A stretch of DNA of 64,000 nt from Cricetomys ansorgei (GCA_026225945.1 JAMJFZ010000199.1:66938501-67002500); one strand, 5' to 3'; shown: positions 9,933-20,251, counted from the stretch's first letter. The notes: generated by a model from the sequence alone, not told the origin. Numbers and translations: made by a program.

Positions 9933-11485
9933 GAGAAAGAAAGTTATAGAATGGGGAAAGGAGAAAAAATATGTTAAACTAGGCTCTCTCTTCTTTCTAA
10001 ATCGGAGAAATAGTTTGGAAATTCCAATTTTTGAATAAGCCCTAAGCCTGTCCCAGATCCTTCATTCTATACTACTAGACTCTAAGACTCAGGAAGATAC
10101 GGATTGCATTTGACTCATTCCTCTAGGTACACAGAAAGCGTCCATCTCTCAGGAAATCTGTCTAATGTAAGCTTAACAGTCACCACACGTAATCCTAGGT
10201 GGCTTTGGCACGTCTGTGATAATTTCATATCTAGAGTGGAAGTATAATTTTTAATTTCTGGTTGTGTGTGTGTATGTGTGCCCTTCGTTGGATTGGAAAC
10301 GACAACAATGAAAAACAATTTTGGACTTTTATTCTCCATCTCATTCATATATTTCATGTTAACATATTCTGACATCTTAAGTTACATGAAAAGGGTCTGA
10401 TTTTGTTTCTGTAACATGAGATAGCCCTTTTCTGAGGAAAATGAAGTCTAGTTGCAGCTGATCTCTGGTGTTATGGAAGCAAACCAAGATAAGAGTTTAA
10501 TAAGATTTGAGGCCAATGACTTGCCAATAGTGTGCCTTTTTACCAACCCAGCTTCGTTGTTTAGCCATGGGAGTCAGACAAATAGGTAGATGGCTACTCA
10601 GAGACTTAAGAGTTATCATGAGCAGCACAATCTTATTTGCCCCCTCCAGTGATTGAGATGAGTGAAGTGTGACCACTGACATTTGCACGGGGCAGGGTAA
10701 GAAGTGAGCGATTCAGGCAGCACCAAGTTAGGCATCGGGGCATTCCATTCTCTGCCTTAAGGCCTCTTTCCTTTTCATTTGGCCAGCCCCCTTTCATCTT
10801 ACTTTTATCACTATCTGTTCCCTTTCTATCACACACAACACATTGCTGTTTTAGCTGTATTGCATTGTTCATATTTTGTCAGTCTTTTTCTGGACTGGAT
10901 GCTTAAAATCCTAAAGACCACATTTTAATTTCTTCCTGATACTATTGTGTAGACCAGAACCTCATTTCAAACTTAATTGAAATGTCGGGAAATTGTCGGG
11001 TTTGTATAAATCTGCCAAAGGTAGGAAGTAGGAAAAAGCATGAGGAAAGAAGAAGGGAAGGAAGGCGGTCCAGGAAGGTGGGATGAAGGGGGACAGGGAT
11101 GGAGAGGTGAAGACAGGGTGGATCAAAGAACATAGACCAGCTTAATGTCACTTAAAATCTCACCGGCATGCCAAAGTTATCTCAACAAACTTCTCTCATC
11201 CTCAATACCAAAGTGAAAAACTGACACCTCTGTTAATACCTCCCAGTGAACGTGACTGCCACTCTGTTGTCCCTTTTCTCTGTTTCCATCACAGCTATCC
11301 TGAATTTCTGGAGAGAATGAGCAGGCCAAGAATTATACTACTAGTCTATGCCACACTGCCACAAATTCCCAAGTAGCAGAGAGGTTCCCTAATGTAGCTC
11401 TTCATCCCCACTGCAGTGTGTGAGAGTACAGCATGGTAGTTGAAGGACATAACTAACTGTGGTTCTCTACTTAAAACTACCAGCT
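9933..11485. other. Unassigned stretch, about 1.55 kb
   Basis: Nothing recognised apart from a short TG run at 10263-10280 and a purine-rich patch at 11035-11110 (GGAAAGAAGAAGGGAAGGAAGG). The minus-strand frames of 60-86 codons here look like chance. Confidence 0.5.
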
Positions 11486-11656
11486 TGAGCCAGACAGTGA
11501 TGTGCACTCCTTTAATCCCTGCACTCAGGAGGCAGAGACAGGAGGATCTCTTTAAGTCTGAGGCTACCTTGGTCTACTGAATGAGTTCCAGGACAGCCAG
11601 AGTTACAACAGAGAGACCCTGTCTCGAAAAAACAACAACAACAACAAAAACAAACA
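11486..11656 (+). mobile_element. B1 SINE
   Basis: 7SL-derived B1: CCTTTAATCCCTGCACTCAGG, AGGCAGAGACAGGAGGATCTC, GGTCTACTGAATGAGTTCCAG, GACAGCCAGAGTTACAACAG, GACCCTGTCTCG, then an A-rich tail with repeated AAC units. The ATCTCT form of the middle differs from the youngest mouse B1 group. Confidence 0.95.
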
Positions 11657-11821
11657 ATGAAAAAAATACCTAGCAGCTTAAGTGGCATTATCCTAAATCA
11701 GTATTTTTCTTTTCGTGAAACTGAGACAAAACTTGGTGGTATCTTTATTTCTCTTCCTGTTGGTAGCCTGATGTGCTAAGTTGGGTTATCCGTCTGCTGA
11801 GCTGACATTACTGTGATAGTA

Positions 11822-11830
11822 ACACACACA

Positions 11831-11873
<43 letters not shown>

Positions 11874-11885
11874 ACGTGCGCGCAC
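11822..11885. repeat. (CA)n microsatellite with CG-containing end
   Basis: CA array passing into GCACACGCACACGTGCGCGCAC. The alternating end with CG steps is a good Z-DNA candidate. Confidence 0.95.
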
Positions 11886-12321
11886 TCAGTCAGTAAGCAG
11901 AGCCCAGACCTTCTCACATTTGCTATACAGCAGTGCTTCTCAAAGCAAAAACACATAAAAAAACACCTGCTGATTTTACTAGAGCAAAAAGTCTCATTCA
12001 GTATACCAGGGGTGGGGTATGCAATTCTGCAATTCTAATAAGCTTCCAGGAAATGCTGAGCTTGTGATTCTCGCAACACTGAGTCTCGATGTTCTATAAC
12101 ACATAAGTCAAGTGAGCCAACATGAGCACACTTCATCAAACTCTGGAGGGATTCCATTTCTGCTGGCAGAAATCCCCCCATCAGCTGAAAGCCATAATTC
12201 AGTGTCAAAACTAATTTCAGCCAAATTGAAAGTTAACAGCAATCATATAAACCAGTGGTTATTGATTGGTCATGCATAAGGCAGCATTAGCATCCTATTG
12301 TAGTGACTGCAGGTTCTCTAT
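11886..12321. other. Unassigned stretch
   Basis: No gene or repeat recognised. Includes a short A-rich patch at 11945-11965. Confidence 0.5.
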
Positions 12322-12456
12322 CAAGCTCCCTGGGTTTTACCTTGCAAGGCCACTGGCTTTTGAGACTCTGGCAAGTCACACTCACTCTCAGCAACATCAC
12401 CACTCTTTCTTATCTATAAAGTAGTGATGGGGTAACATTATTTTATCACTATTAGA
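12322..12456 (+). mobile_element. MIR SINE
   Basis: Good match across the MIR body: CCTGGGTTTTACC, GCCACTGGCTTTTGAGAC, TCTGGCAAGTCACACTCACTC, TTTCTTATCTATAAAGTAG, TGATGGGGTAACATTATTTT. Mammalian-wide ancient SINE with a tRNA-like origin. Confidence 0.78.
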
Positions 12457-12781
12457 GTCAGGTCAGGGAACAGGAAATATTAATTTCTCTTAGCCCAATT
12501 CTAATAAGCACAGTGTGAAACACATTTTAGCTACTTTGTGTATTCTATTTTATTTCCTGTGAAGCCATTCCCAATTCTCTCCAGGGAGAATTGCACATCC
12601 TTAAGCCAGTGTATCCATAATAACAGTGGTTGCTACTAGCCTTCTCCTGTTCATTTTCTTAGATAGACATCCACTAGCCAGCATCAGAAGGAGGCTCAGC
12701 TTCCTGGAGGACAAAAGTTTTACATCCCTAGTGACTTAGTGAATTTTGATTGTAATTAATTGTATTTAAAAAGATTGAGAC

Positions 12782-12812
12782 GGGGGGGGGGGGCGGAGAG
12801 AGAGAGAGAGGG
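12782..12812. repeat. G12 run plus (GA)n
   Basis: Twelve G followed by CGGAGAGAGAGAGAGAG. A polypurine tract with G-run character. The 325 bases before it show nothing recognisable. Confidence 0.92.
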
Positions 12813-13169
12813 AAATATCTTTCTACCTTTCTACATTTTTGGATCTTTAATAATAAAGGCTCTTGTGTATACTAATTGGTAAGGCCCAGCTTAAATGAAC
12901 ACTTCAAGGAAGATACCCAAGTAAACTGCCCATCTCTTCCTTCCAGTGTTATTGACATCTTCCAGATTTCCTCAGGGTACAGATGAGGTGGGCTTCGTAT
13001 CAGGACAATTTTCAAATCACTTGTTTAAATCCTTGTTTTTTGTTGTTTGAATTTCCTTGATATTTGGCTTAAACAGATCATAGACTCTAGGAAAGACTTA
13101 ATGCTATTTTCCTGCTAAATGAGTACAGTATTATTCTCACTAATGACTCATCATTATATCTATTTTGAT
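12813..13169. other. Unassigned stretch
   Basis: No gene or repeat family recognised. Confidence 0.5.
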
Positions 13170-13625
13170 GGATATTCTTGGTTGTCAACTGGATTACATC
13201 TGGAATTAACTAAAACCCAACTGGATGAGAACACCAGTGAGATAATTTTTCCAAATTAAATCATTTGAAGTGGGAAGACCCACTTTTAATTTGGATCTTT
13301 TGAGGTGGGAAAAATCCACCTTTAACCTGGGCCACACCTTCCAGTGGCAACCTATATAAAGGACATGGAAGAAGGATGTTTTCACTCTTTACATGCTTGC
13401 CCTTATTCTTGCTGGCAAGCCCATTCTTTTACTGGCATTAGAGCATACTTCTTTGGAATTCTAGAATATACTGAAGACCAACTGAGATACCCAGGCTTAT
13501 TGACTCATCAATTATTAGATTCTTAGACTATCCATCAAGATACAGCCATTGTTGGGCTAGCTGGACCATAACTTGTAAACCATTCTAGTAAATACCCATA
13601 TATCCATGTATCAAGACATATTTCA
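13170..13625 (+). mobile_element. Rodent interspersed repeat (family not named)
   Basis: Recognised as a common rodent repeat by its ordered blocks. These are GATATTCTTGGTTGTCAACT, TGGAATTAACTAAAACCCA, GGGCCACACCTTCCAGTGG, ATAAAGGACATGGAAGAAGG and TACTTCTTTGGAATTCTAG. They are followed by GAAGACCAACTGAGATACCC, GCCATTGTTGGGCTAGCTGGAC and a CATTCTAGTAAATACCC end. It contains a 34-bp tandem duplication at 13264-13332. The 60-codon frame at 13344-13526 lies inside it. I do not assign it to a class. Confidence 0.7.
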
Positions 13626-13667
13626 ACTATTAACAGAGAAGATTCTGTTTGGAGTCAATGATAATCA

Positions 13668-14225
13668 AAACAGACACCCATAACTGGTCAAGGTACAGAA
13701 AACAGAAGGCTGCACAGCATGTATATCTCCCTCCCTCTCTCTCAAGGCTCAGGGATCATTGCAGAAGAGGGTAAAGAAAGAGCTTAAGAGTCAGAGGTGG
13801 TGGATAATGACAAGGAAACAGTGTCAGAACACAGCTGGGAAGCTACACATATAAATTGGAAGCAATGTGACAACATGCACAAGACATGTGCAAGCTTAGA
13901 TCAGACCCAATAGCAACATGGAGAAGGAAGCTGAACTCAGTTACAAGGAGCCATTGGCAATTGTTAGCTGTTTGCAAGAGAAAGGGTCAGTTTTCTCCTA
14001 ACACATAGTACCTGATAAACTGAACATAGTCTACTGAAAGGCCACACATCTGAGAAAATTTGACAGCAAAAACTGGCCTTGATGGAAGAAACAAAGAACA
14101 CAAAGTTGGGAAGTAAAGGATGAAGTGGAATCTGGGAAGATGGGGAAAGAGGGTGAATATGATGAAAACATATTGTATAAAATTCTCAAAGAACATGTAC
14201 ATATTTTTTAATTCTCTTGAATAAA
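13668..14225 (+). mobile_element. L1 3' UTR fragment (Lx-type)
   Basis: Ordered L1 3' UTR signs: GACACCCATAACTGGTCAAG, CTCAGGGATCATTGCAGAAG, CATGCACAAGACATGTGCAAG, CATGGAGAAGGAAGCTGAACT, GGAGCCATTGGCAATTG, AAGTTGGGAAG, and the terminal GAATATGATGAAAACATA, TTGTATAAAATTCTCAAAG. Starts just after the neighbouring rodent repeat; no ORF2 remains. Confidence 0.85.
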
Positions 14226-14290
14226 ACATATGATTGTCTGATCTTAACACTCTTCTTCCTCTTAATAATATTCCAAGACAAATTCCACCA

Positions 14291-14367
14291 AGGCAAGAAG
14301 AAGGAGGAAGAGGGAGAAGAGGAGGAGGAAAACAAAGAGGAAGAAGAAGAGAAGGAAGGAAGGAAGT
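14291..14367. repeat. Polypurine (GGA/GAA)n tract
   Basis: About 77 bases, almost all G and A. The Gly/Arg-rich plus frame and the Ser-rich minus frame (14186-14428) are translations of it. Confidence 0.9.
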
Positions 14368-14998
14368 TAGTTTTCATTACAGTGTAGACAAATTAAAGCC
14401 AGATTTTTACTGGTTGAATAGTATATGAGTAAATAAAATGTTGAACAGAAACCACTTCTGAGACTGAGAAATGTTGCTGAGCTGATCCAAGCAATTAGTT
14501 TTTTTTTTTATAGAAACAGAGCAGCTATCTGAGGTTCACCCTTGTGGATCATCTCTGGTAATGATGGGCATGTGACTCAAGTGCAAGCTGATTTCCTGAC
14601 CACAGATAAAATTCAGAATTTCTTGTTTCCAAAATGAGCACATGGGTCTAGATTGTCATACATTTGTAGATGCAGTAAAGTAGAATGAGTGGCTGCTATA
14701 TTTGAGAGATGAGTTGAGAAAACTGCCTGTCAGGCTGAAATGAGGAAGAAAGGGATGATAAAGAATGAAGCAGAGAATTCACTGATGTAATATCTCCCAA
14801 AAGGCTCAGATGATAAACATGAGGAAAACAATATTGCATAGGCATTGAGATGTGTGGGCATAAATGAAACCATGATTAGCTAACACAGTTCTGTGTCTTT
14901 CTCCAATGATGCTTACCTGCTTGAGTAGGCACAAGAATGTCCACCATTGGTTGGAGTTTCAACATGGAATTTCAGCAACAGCAAGTGGATACAAGACT
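14368..14998. other. Unassigned stretch
   Basis: No family recognised. T9-T10 at about 14500. Confidence 0.5.
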
Positions 14999-15165
14999 TT
15001 CTTTTTTTTCCTTTGAAATAAGAAGAAGAGGAGGAGGATGAGGTGGAGGAAAAGGATCAGGAAGAGCAGGAGGAGGAGGAGGAAGAAGAAAAGGAAGAGG
15101 AAAAGAAGGAGGAGGAGCAATGGCATAAGGAAGGAAGAAAGACAGTGAAGGAGGAAGAAGATGAG
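14999..15165. repeat. Long polypurine (GAA/GGA)n tract
   Basis: About 150 bases with only scattered pyrimidines, built from AAG, AGG and GAGGA units. The minus-strand 90-codon frame at 14959-15231 is its poly-Leu/Phe translation. Such tracts can form intramolecular triplexes. Confidence 0.93.
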
Positions 15166-15470
15166 GTAAAGGATGGTAGCTTCTTGCAGTACACTCAACT
15201 GAAAACTCACTAAGCTAAAAACAAAATGCAATGATAAGTTTTAAAACATATTTGAGGAAAATTACAAATGGCTGACATGGAGTTAGTATATTGCCAAAAT
15301 TTAAATCCCTATCTCTTAGATGAAAGTGAATAAGATGAAGCTTCTGTTTTGCAACACATATATTCAAGAGAATGTAAACTAGAAAGCTTTTCACATTACT
15401 GCAGAAACTAGTCTTTTCTCTGAAGGCTTCATGAAAATAGAAAATATATCCCCAAGTGTCAGCACAGGGC
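15166..15470. other. Unassigned stretch
   Basis: No family recognised. The 137-codon minus frame at 15215-15628 runs across this stretch and the TATG array; it has no domain and is rejected as a gene. Confidence 0.5.
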
Positions 15471-15477
15471 ACAATGC

Positions 15478-15508
<31 letters not shown>

Positions 15509-15520
15509 CAATGCTATGTA
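15471..15520. repeat. (TATG)n microsatellite between 13-bp direct repeats
   Basis: Seven TATG units. ACAATGCTATGTA occurs at 15471-15483 and again at 15508-15520, so the array is bounded by copies of the same 13-mer. Confidence 0.93.
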
Positions 15521-15929
15521 CTCAAGGTTCACAGGCTGAATATGTGGATATGACTGTTGTACTCTTCTAGACAGTAGAGAACTAGACCACCCATCAAATG
15601 ATGATTGAATGGCCAAATAAGACTCCAAGATCCTTCTGGACTTTGAATTAACTTAAACAGCCAGGAAAGTTTGAGCTTAGGACAATTCTTTATTCTTAAT
15701 CTGTCATTCTCTTTGTGAAGACATAGATAATAAATGTAATCACCTTGTATTCACATTCCTGTCATAACTATTTCCTACCCAGAGCCTATAACTATCTCAA
15801 TTATCTGAAATGGCTTAATACTCCAGTCAGAAAGAGGCTGGTGTTGGCAATAACAATAAAGTTAAAAAGGGTCCTGGCTACTTGATGACTCTATGGAACC
15901 ATTATGGTGCTCAGGATCGGAGTGAGACA
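15521..15929. other. Unassigned stretch
   Basis: No repeat or gene recognised. It merges into the candidate conserved segment to its right. Confidence 0.5.
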
Positions 15930-16562
15930 TATTAAGAGAGGACATTAAAATTTCAGCATCCTCAAACAGCAGTATGGTTATTGCTTATTAATTATACCAA
16001 AGGAGCACAACTAATTAGTTTAATAGGCAGCATTATGTATGCCAGCGACAGATCAGAGGAAGGCAGTGTGCCATATAAAATTCTTTAGAGGAGTAACTGA
16101 CAGCATCTATTAGCAGAGGCTCAGCACACCTAAGACAAATGGAAATAAACACAAAAGACCCTGAGAGCTTGATTCACAGCCCTTTGAGTGAAAATTACAG
16201 TTTGTGCATCATAATGATAATTTTCTCGGGAATGAGGTTTTCCCCTTCAAAGACAACTAGAAACAATTTTCAATCTTTGCTTCGTTCCCCTGCTCTCTCA
16301 GTGAGAATAAGGGGGAGAGAAGGTAGAGCGTGGGAGAGAGATGCCTCGATGCTTGTCAAGTATTATGAGAAAGGCTCTGGATTAAAATGACAATCATGTT
16401 TTGCATTTAAGCACTGTTTCCACATTCTGTTTTAAAGACACATATGGGGCTTGTGTATTAGCGAGCCTGTTAGTCAGCTAAAAGTAAGTGATTCTCTTCT
16501 CCTTTTATCAATGAATTGAAAAATGTATCTGACAGTTGCCGTAATTTGTACAGCCTTCATTT
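15930..16562. promoter_or_regulatory. Candidate conserved non-coding element A
   Basis: Seen: 630 bases free of recognised transposons and microsatellites. TAAT-type motifs are dense (TTATTAATTATACC, CTAATTAGTTTAATAGG, CATAATGATAATTTTC). About seven CpGs are retained in an otherwise CpG-poor region (for example at GCCAGCGACAG, GCCTCGATGC, TTAGCGAGCC, TTGCCGTAATT). Inference: vertebrate developmental enhancers often have this composition. The 83-codon frame at 16139-16390 is not convincingly coding. An alignment is needed to confirm constraint. Confidence 0.35.
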
Positions 16563-16567
16563 CTAGT

Positions 16568-16588
16568 GTTTTGTTTTGTTTTGTTTTT
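16568..16588. repeat. (TTTTG)n run
   Basis: About four TTTTG units at the edge of the candidate conserved segment. Confidence 0.85.
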
Positions 16589-16589
16589 C

Positions 16590-17021
16590 TATCATGTCAA
16601 GTATCTGGCATTTGTACTTCTGTAAATCATCTGCTTCCATTATAGCTATTATTTTATTAATTTGCTTTTCCCCTTAGTGTAGAAAATACTTCTGTATTCT
16701 GGGATTTATTGAACCTCTAGCTGTCCCAGACATTAGTGTTTAAAGCAAGATACTAAAATCTTGATAATAAGCATTGTCAAGGATACGAGGTCATGATAGA
16801 TTAAGAAATAGAAAATTTCATAAAAGAAAGAAAGAAAAGCAAACTTTCAGAACCATGATATTAGGTACAATGTCTGTAATTTTTTAAAAAAGTCATTAGA
16901 TTGGAAAAATAGCAAAAAAAAAAGATTAAAAACAGGATATTAAATTATATGATAAAGCAGGAAAAGTTATAATCTCAGCCAAAAATATTATATGAACATA
17001 TAATATATAGCGGTATACATT
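16590..17021. other. Unassigned AT-rich stretch
   Basis: No family recognised. Contains GAAA repeats at about 16825-16842 and an A10 run at about 16913-16923. Confidence 0.5.
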
Positions 17022-17060
17022 ACACATACACACACACACACACACATACACACACACATA
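17022..17060. repeat. (CA)n microsatellite
   Basis: Interrupted CA array with a TA step, followed by ATATGCATG. Confidence 0.92.
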
Positions 17061-17689
17061 TGCATGTAGATACTTAAATTTCATTTTTATTCATTTATTG
17101 ATTTATTATCACAGAGTCAGCATCAACTGCACAATTGTTTTTAGCCTCCATTTCTAACCCTACTCACTCCATAAAGTTTATGTCTTGATATCCAGATATA
17201 GGTATTAGATCTTGTGAGACATCAACATTTTTTACTATCTCTCATTTCATCTTGTCTAAATGTACGCTATCTGTTATTGTAATCATCTATTTTGTTAACA
17301 AATCCTTCTAAAATCTTTGGTCCGTGTATCCTTGACTCATGTTGCAATGCTAACCCACTAGTGGGCATTCTTGTGCCAGTATTCAGGTAAGTAAGCATCA
17401 TTTAAGAAAGGCACAAAACTATGCTTGCTAATCATACTTTAGCTTACTCTGTGAATTTCAACACCTAATTAACATTGTCTTTCATGTGTTCTTTGCCTCA
17501 GACTTTCGGGAGACAGAACATTGGATGTGTTCTCTGCTCAACTCTGCAACATCCTGTACTTCTCCATTTTAGGCCGTGAGGCACCTCCCTCAACTCATGC
17601 CTCAAATATAACAGTCACTCGGAGCACTCCACTCGTTTTACTACGCTGTATGTACAAACGTTAGGGCATCTGGATCCATGTCCTCAGTT
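17061..17689. other. Unassigned stretch
   Basis: AT-rich DNA with no recognised repeat or gene. Confidence 0.5.
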
Positions 17690-17800
17690 TTATCCAATGC
17701 TAGATTGGAAACAAAGAAGTACTGAAATTTTACCCATAGTCATACAGTCAGCTTGCACTTGAGTCTCAAATCCTTCCTCCCCAGTGACTCATAAGTACTT
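17690..17800 (-). mobile_element. MIR SINE fragment (possible)
   Basis: Minus-strand MIR head region is suggested by plus-strand CCCATAGTCATACAGTCAGC (cf. ccaaggtcacacagcta) followed by CTTGAGTCTCAAATCC. Short and diverged. Confidence 0.42.
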
Positions 17801-18039
17801 CAGATAGCAGCTGTTTCCATAGAATGATCAATGTCTAACTACTTGCTGGGATTTTCTTAGTAACAACGTGAAATGTATCAAAAGGTTATTTCTATTCAAC
17901 TCATGCTTACTCAGGTTTTACTCAAGTTGCTCAAATCTGTCTTTAATTTCACTTCTCCATTATAATTAAAACACTTTCTTTAAACTGTCATCCCAGCTAC
18001 ATCTCTAGGTCTACTACTCTATCAGTCATACTAAATCAT

Positions 18040-18238
18040 TATTTTTTTCTGTCAGTCACATTATTAGGAACCATGATTCAAGCTTGATGCCTCCATTCAC
18101 CTATGTTGGTATCCATCAACTTTTTTCCTCTACATAAAATTATCATCATTTCCATGTGGTTAATAACATTGATCTCCTAATTCCTTCTTGCTCTTCCAGT
18201 ACCAAAATGTGCAGTTTATTAGCATGCAAGGACTGTCT
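18040..18238 (+). mobile_element. LINE L2 fragment
   Basis: Matches the L2 stretch that reads cttgg-catccttgac, ccaatccatcagc, tggattattgcaatagcctcctaa, ctccctgcttccag. Window signs are AGGAACCATGATTCAAG, GGTATCCATCAAC, CCATGTGGTTAATAACATTG, ATCTCCTAATTCCTTCTTGC and TCTTCCAG. Non-coding relic. Confidence 0.55.
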
Positions 18239-18300
18239 ATTTGAGTAAACAAAATGTGTAACTTGCATCTTATCTGCTGAGAAATTTCTAATGGGATAAC

Positions 18301-18598
18301 TAAGGAGCTGGCTCAGCCAATAAATTGCTTGCCATCCAAGTACATGAGCCTGTGTTCAAATCCCCAGCCATGTAAATGTGAAAAGGCCAGACATGTGTCT
18401 CCAATGCTGGAGAGACTGAGACAGAGCAGATCACTGGGATTTGCTAGCCAGCCAACCTAGACAAATTGCTGATCTTCAGGATTAGCAAGAGAAAATAAGA
18501 TAGAGAGTGATTGAGGAAGATATCCAATGTGGAGTGCTAGCATCTATACTCAGGCATACATACATGCACAGATGCACACATAAGAACAATACAATCAC
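18301..18598 (+). mobile_element. B4 SINE (ID-B1 fusion)
   Basis: A tRNA-type head (GGAGCTGGCTCAGCCAATAA, TTGCTTGCCATCCAAGTACATGAG, GTTCAAATCCCCAGCC) is followed by a B1-like middle (AGACATGTGTCTCCAATGCTGG, AGACTGAGACAGAGCAGATCACTGG, GCTAGCCAGCCAACCTAG). A CA-rich tail (CATACATACATGCACAGATGCACACA) ends it. This order is diagnostic of B4. Confidence 0.88.
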
Positions 18599-18600
18599 AC

Positions 18601-18647
<47 letters not shown>

Positions 18648-18668
18648 CAGACAGATAGATAGACAGAG
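18599..18668. repeat. (GATA)n microsatellite
   Basis: About 11 perfect GATA units, then mixed GACA/GATA, grown on the B4 tail. Confidence 0.97.
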
Positions 18669-18779
18669 TGAATTAGTAAAACATTCTGTGCTTTTCTTTA
18701 ATAAAATAAAATATAAACTCCTAACCCCAATTGGAAAGACTCATGTCTATTGTATCTACAGCTCTAACCTTGGCTCTTA

Positions 18780-18941
18780 CATTTCCTTGATTGTCCTAAC
18801 TTGTCAGTTCAGTCCTCCCTTGCAGTTGCCGCAGCTCTGGACACTGCCTAGTCTCCCGCCCTGGCCATGAGCAGGGAAACTCAAGCTGAAAAGGGCCTTG
18901 GGAAAGCGCTGGGAGGCGGGATGTGGGTTTCTTGGACTGGC
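18780..18941. other. GC-rich block abutting a probable LTR
   Basis: Clearly richer in G+C and CpG than its surroundings (GTTGCCGCAGCTCTGG, TCTCCCGCCCTGG, AAAGCGCTGGGAGGCGGG). On the minus strand it lies directly after the U5-like end of the LTR at 18942-19392, so it could be ERV leader sequence. I see no primer-binding site starting TGG. A stand-alone small GC-rich promoter is the alternative. Confidence 0.4.
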
Positions 18942-19392
18942 TGTGGACTCTGATCCCCGCGCCGAGAATGAAGGAACAAGACGAGCAGTTTCTGATAGAC
19001 ACTATACTCCTTTATTAAAAGGCTTTTTCCTTCTTAAATATCTTTCCTGGGAAGGTGGGGTTTCTCCCTCAGGCAGGGAAGCCTTAATTAGCATGGCAGG
19101 GAGGGTGCTCCTAAGCAAGGGACCCACCCTACTACAGGTAAACATGTCCCTTTAGCTTCCATGAAGCAAGTAAGATATAACTAATATTTTTGGCTAGGGA
19201 CCTCCATGGACTAGAGAGGGGAGAAGGCTGCCCCAGTGTCCTTGCTCGCTTCTCCCTTCCAGGAGGCGGGGGCACTTTATGGCCTCAACTCCTGCAACCC
19301 TCCAGTCCTCAGGGGCCCAGCACTAACTCACTAGATTTCTTTTTTTCTCTTGAGCATGGGGAGGTGATTCCTTCTATATTACTGACAGCACA
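18942..19392 (-). mobile_element. Probable endogenous retroviral LTR (solo or with short leader)
   Basis: Read on the minus strand: begins TGTGCTGTC and has a GC-rich U3. It then carries a TATA-like GATATTTAAG, AATAAA (TTTTAATAAAGG) and a U5-like stretch with CTCGGCGCGGGG. It ends near GAGTCCACA. The TG...CA ends and the order TATA, AATAAA, U5 fit an LTR of about 450 bp. No gag, pol or env sequence is present, so the element is inert as a virus. I cannot name the family and see no clear target-site duplication. Confidence 0.52.
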
Positions 19393-19799
19393 GTAAAAAC
19401 TGTCTCTGGGTCTCCATAATTCTTTTAATGGCCGTCTTATTTCTCAAGTTCCATTTTTTTTTTACACATATGCTTTCTTTTTATATTTTGTTGTTTTTTC
19501 ATCAATATATGTTTCTGGGGAAAAACAAGCCTGTCTGGTTTGTTTACTTTGCTCAGGACATATTTTTATACAAAGAAATCATCTACTAAATGTATGCTAT
19601 CTTTCTATGTTGCGTGGCTGCAAAATTCCAGAAGAAACACAGAGAAAGACACTTGGGTACTAAACATTGGACTATGCAAATATATCACAGTGGATCACAG
19701 GACTAACCAGTGTTTATATGACATGTGTTTGTATTTTTGCTTTTCACATTTCTATCTAATGATTGGGCAAATGAGATGTCAAACAAAGTCTCTTGGCCT
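19393..19799. other. Unassigned T-rich stretch
   Basis: No family recognised. The frames at 19540-19949 have no domain and partly overlap a MIR. Confidence 0.5.
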
Positions 19800-19945
19800 G
19801 GTGATTTATTAGCTATGAGTCCTGGGATAAGTCATTTATTTTCCCTTGTAAACAGTCACTTTATTTCTAAATGGAGAAAATTAATTCTTAGATCTGGAGG
19901 AGAGGGTTTGAGATATAAGCTATATGCAATGCTCAAACTATATCT
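19800..19945 (+). mobile_element. MIR SINE
   Basis: Strong ordered match: TTTATTAGCTATGAGTCCTGG, GATAAGTCATTTATTTTCCC, then TTATTTCTAAATGGAG, AAAATTAATTCTTAGATC and GGTTTGAGATATAAGCTATATGCAATGCTCAA for the ggattaaatgag...gcatgtaaagcgctca end. Confidence 0.74.
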
Positions 19946-20051
19946 GTAAATTATAGTTTTACCAGATGAGAACAAAGTATGTTTTGCTTAGTAAGATTCA
20001 AAATATGAATAATCCACGTAATAGACTATGAGAAGCTTTTAGTTTTCAGAC

Positions 20052-20202
20052 ACTTTGAGAGCTAGCCCTATGCCAAGCCCTGAAGTGAACAATTTGTAAT
20101 GTTTTAAAATCCTCTCAAGTTGCAAGAAAATAGTAATATGTGACAGACACAGAAACTGATGTCCACAGTGAGGATGGAACTCTCCCAATGTGGTGAGTAT
20201 CT
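20052..20202 (-). mobile_element. MIR SINE
   Basis: Plus strand reads as reverse-complement MIR: GCCCTATGCCAAGCCCTGAAG, TAATGTTTTAAAATCCTCTCAAG, ATAGTAATATGTGACAGACAC, AGAAACTGATGTCCACAGTGAGG. Independent of the MIR 110 bases upstream, which faces the other way. Confidence 0.65.
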
Positions 20203-20251
20203 GGTACTGATACAGGGTACATCTGTGTCTTTGCACAATATCATATACATC

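Noticed and set aside
14959..15231. 90-codon Leu/Phe-rich frame that looks like a membrane protein
   Set aside because: It is the antisense reading of a GAA/GGA repeat; the apparent hydrophobicity comes from CTT/CTC codons.
15471..15520. Regular spaced repeats considered as a CRISPR-like array
   Set aside because: The pattern is a simple tetranucleotide array with no spacers; the genome is a mammal's.
15215..15628. 137-codon minus frame
   Set aside because: Crosses a TATG microsatellite (His-Thr-Tyr-Ile repeat) and has no domain or splice context.
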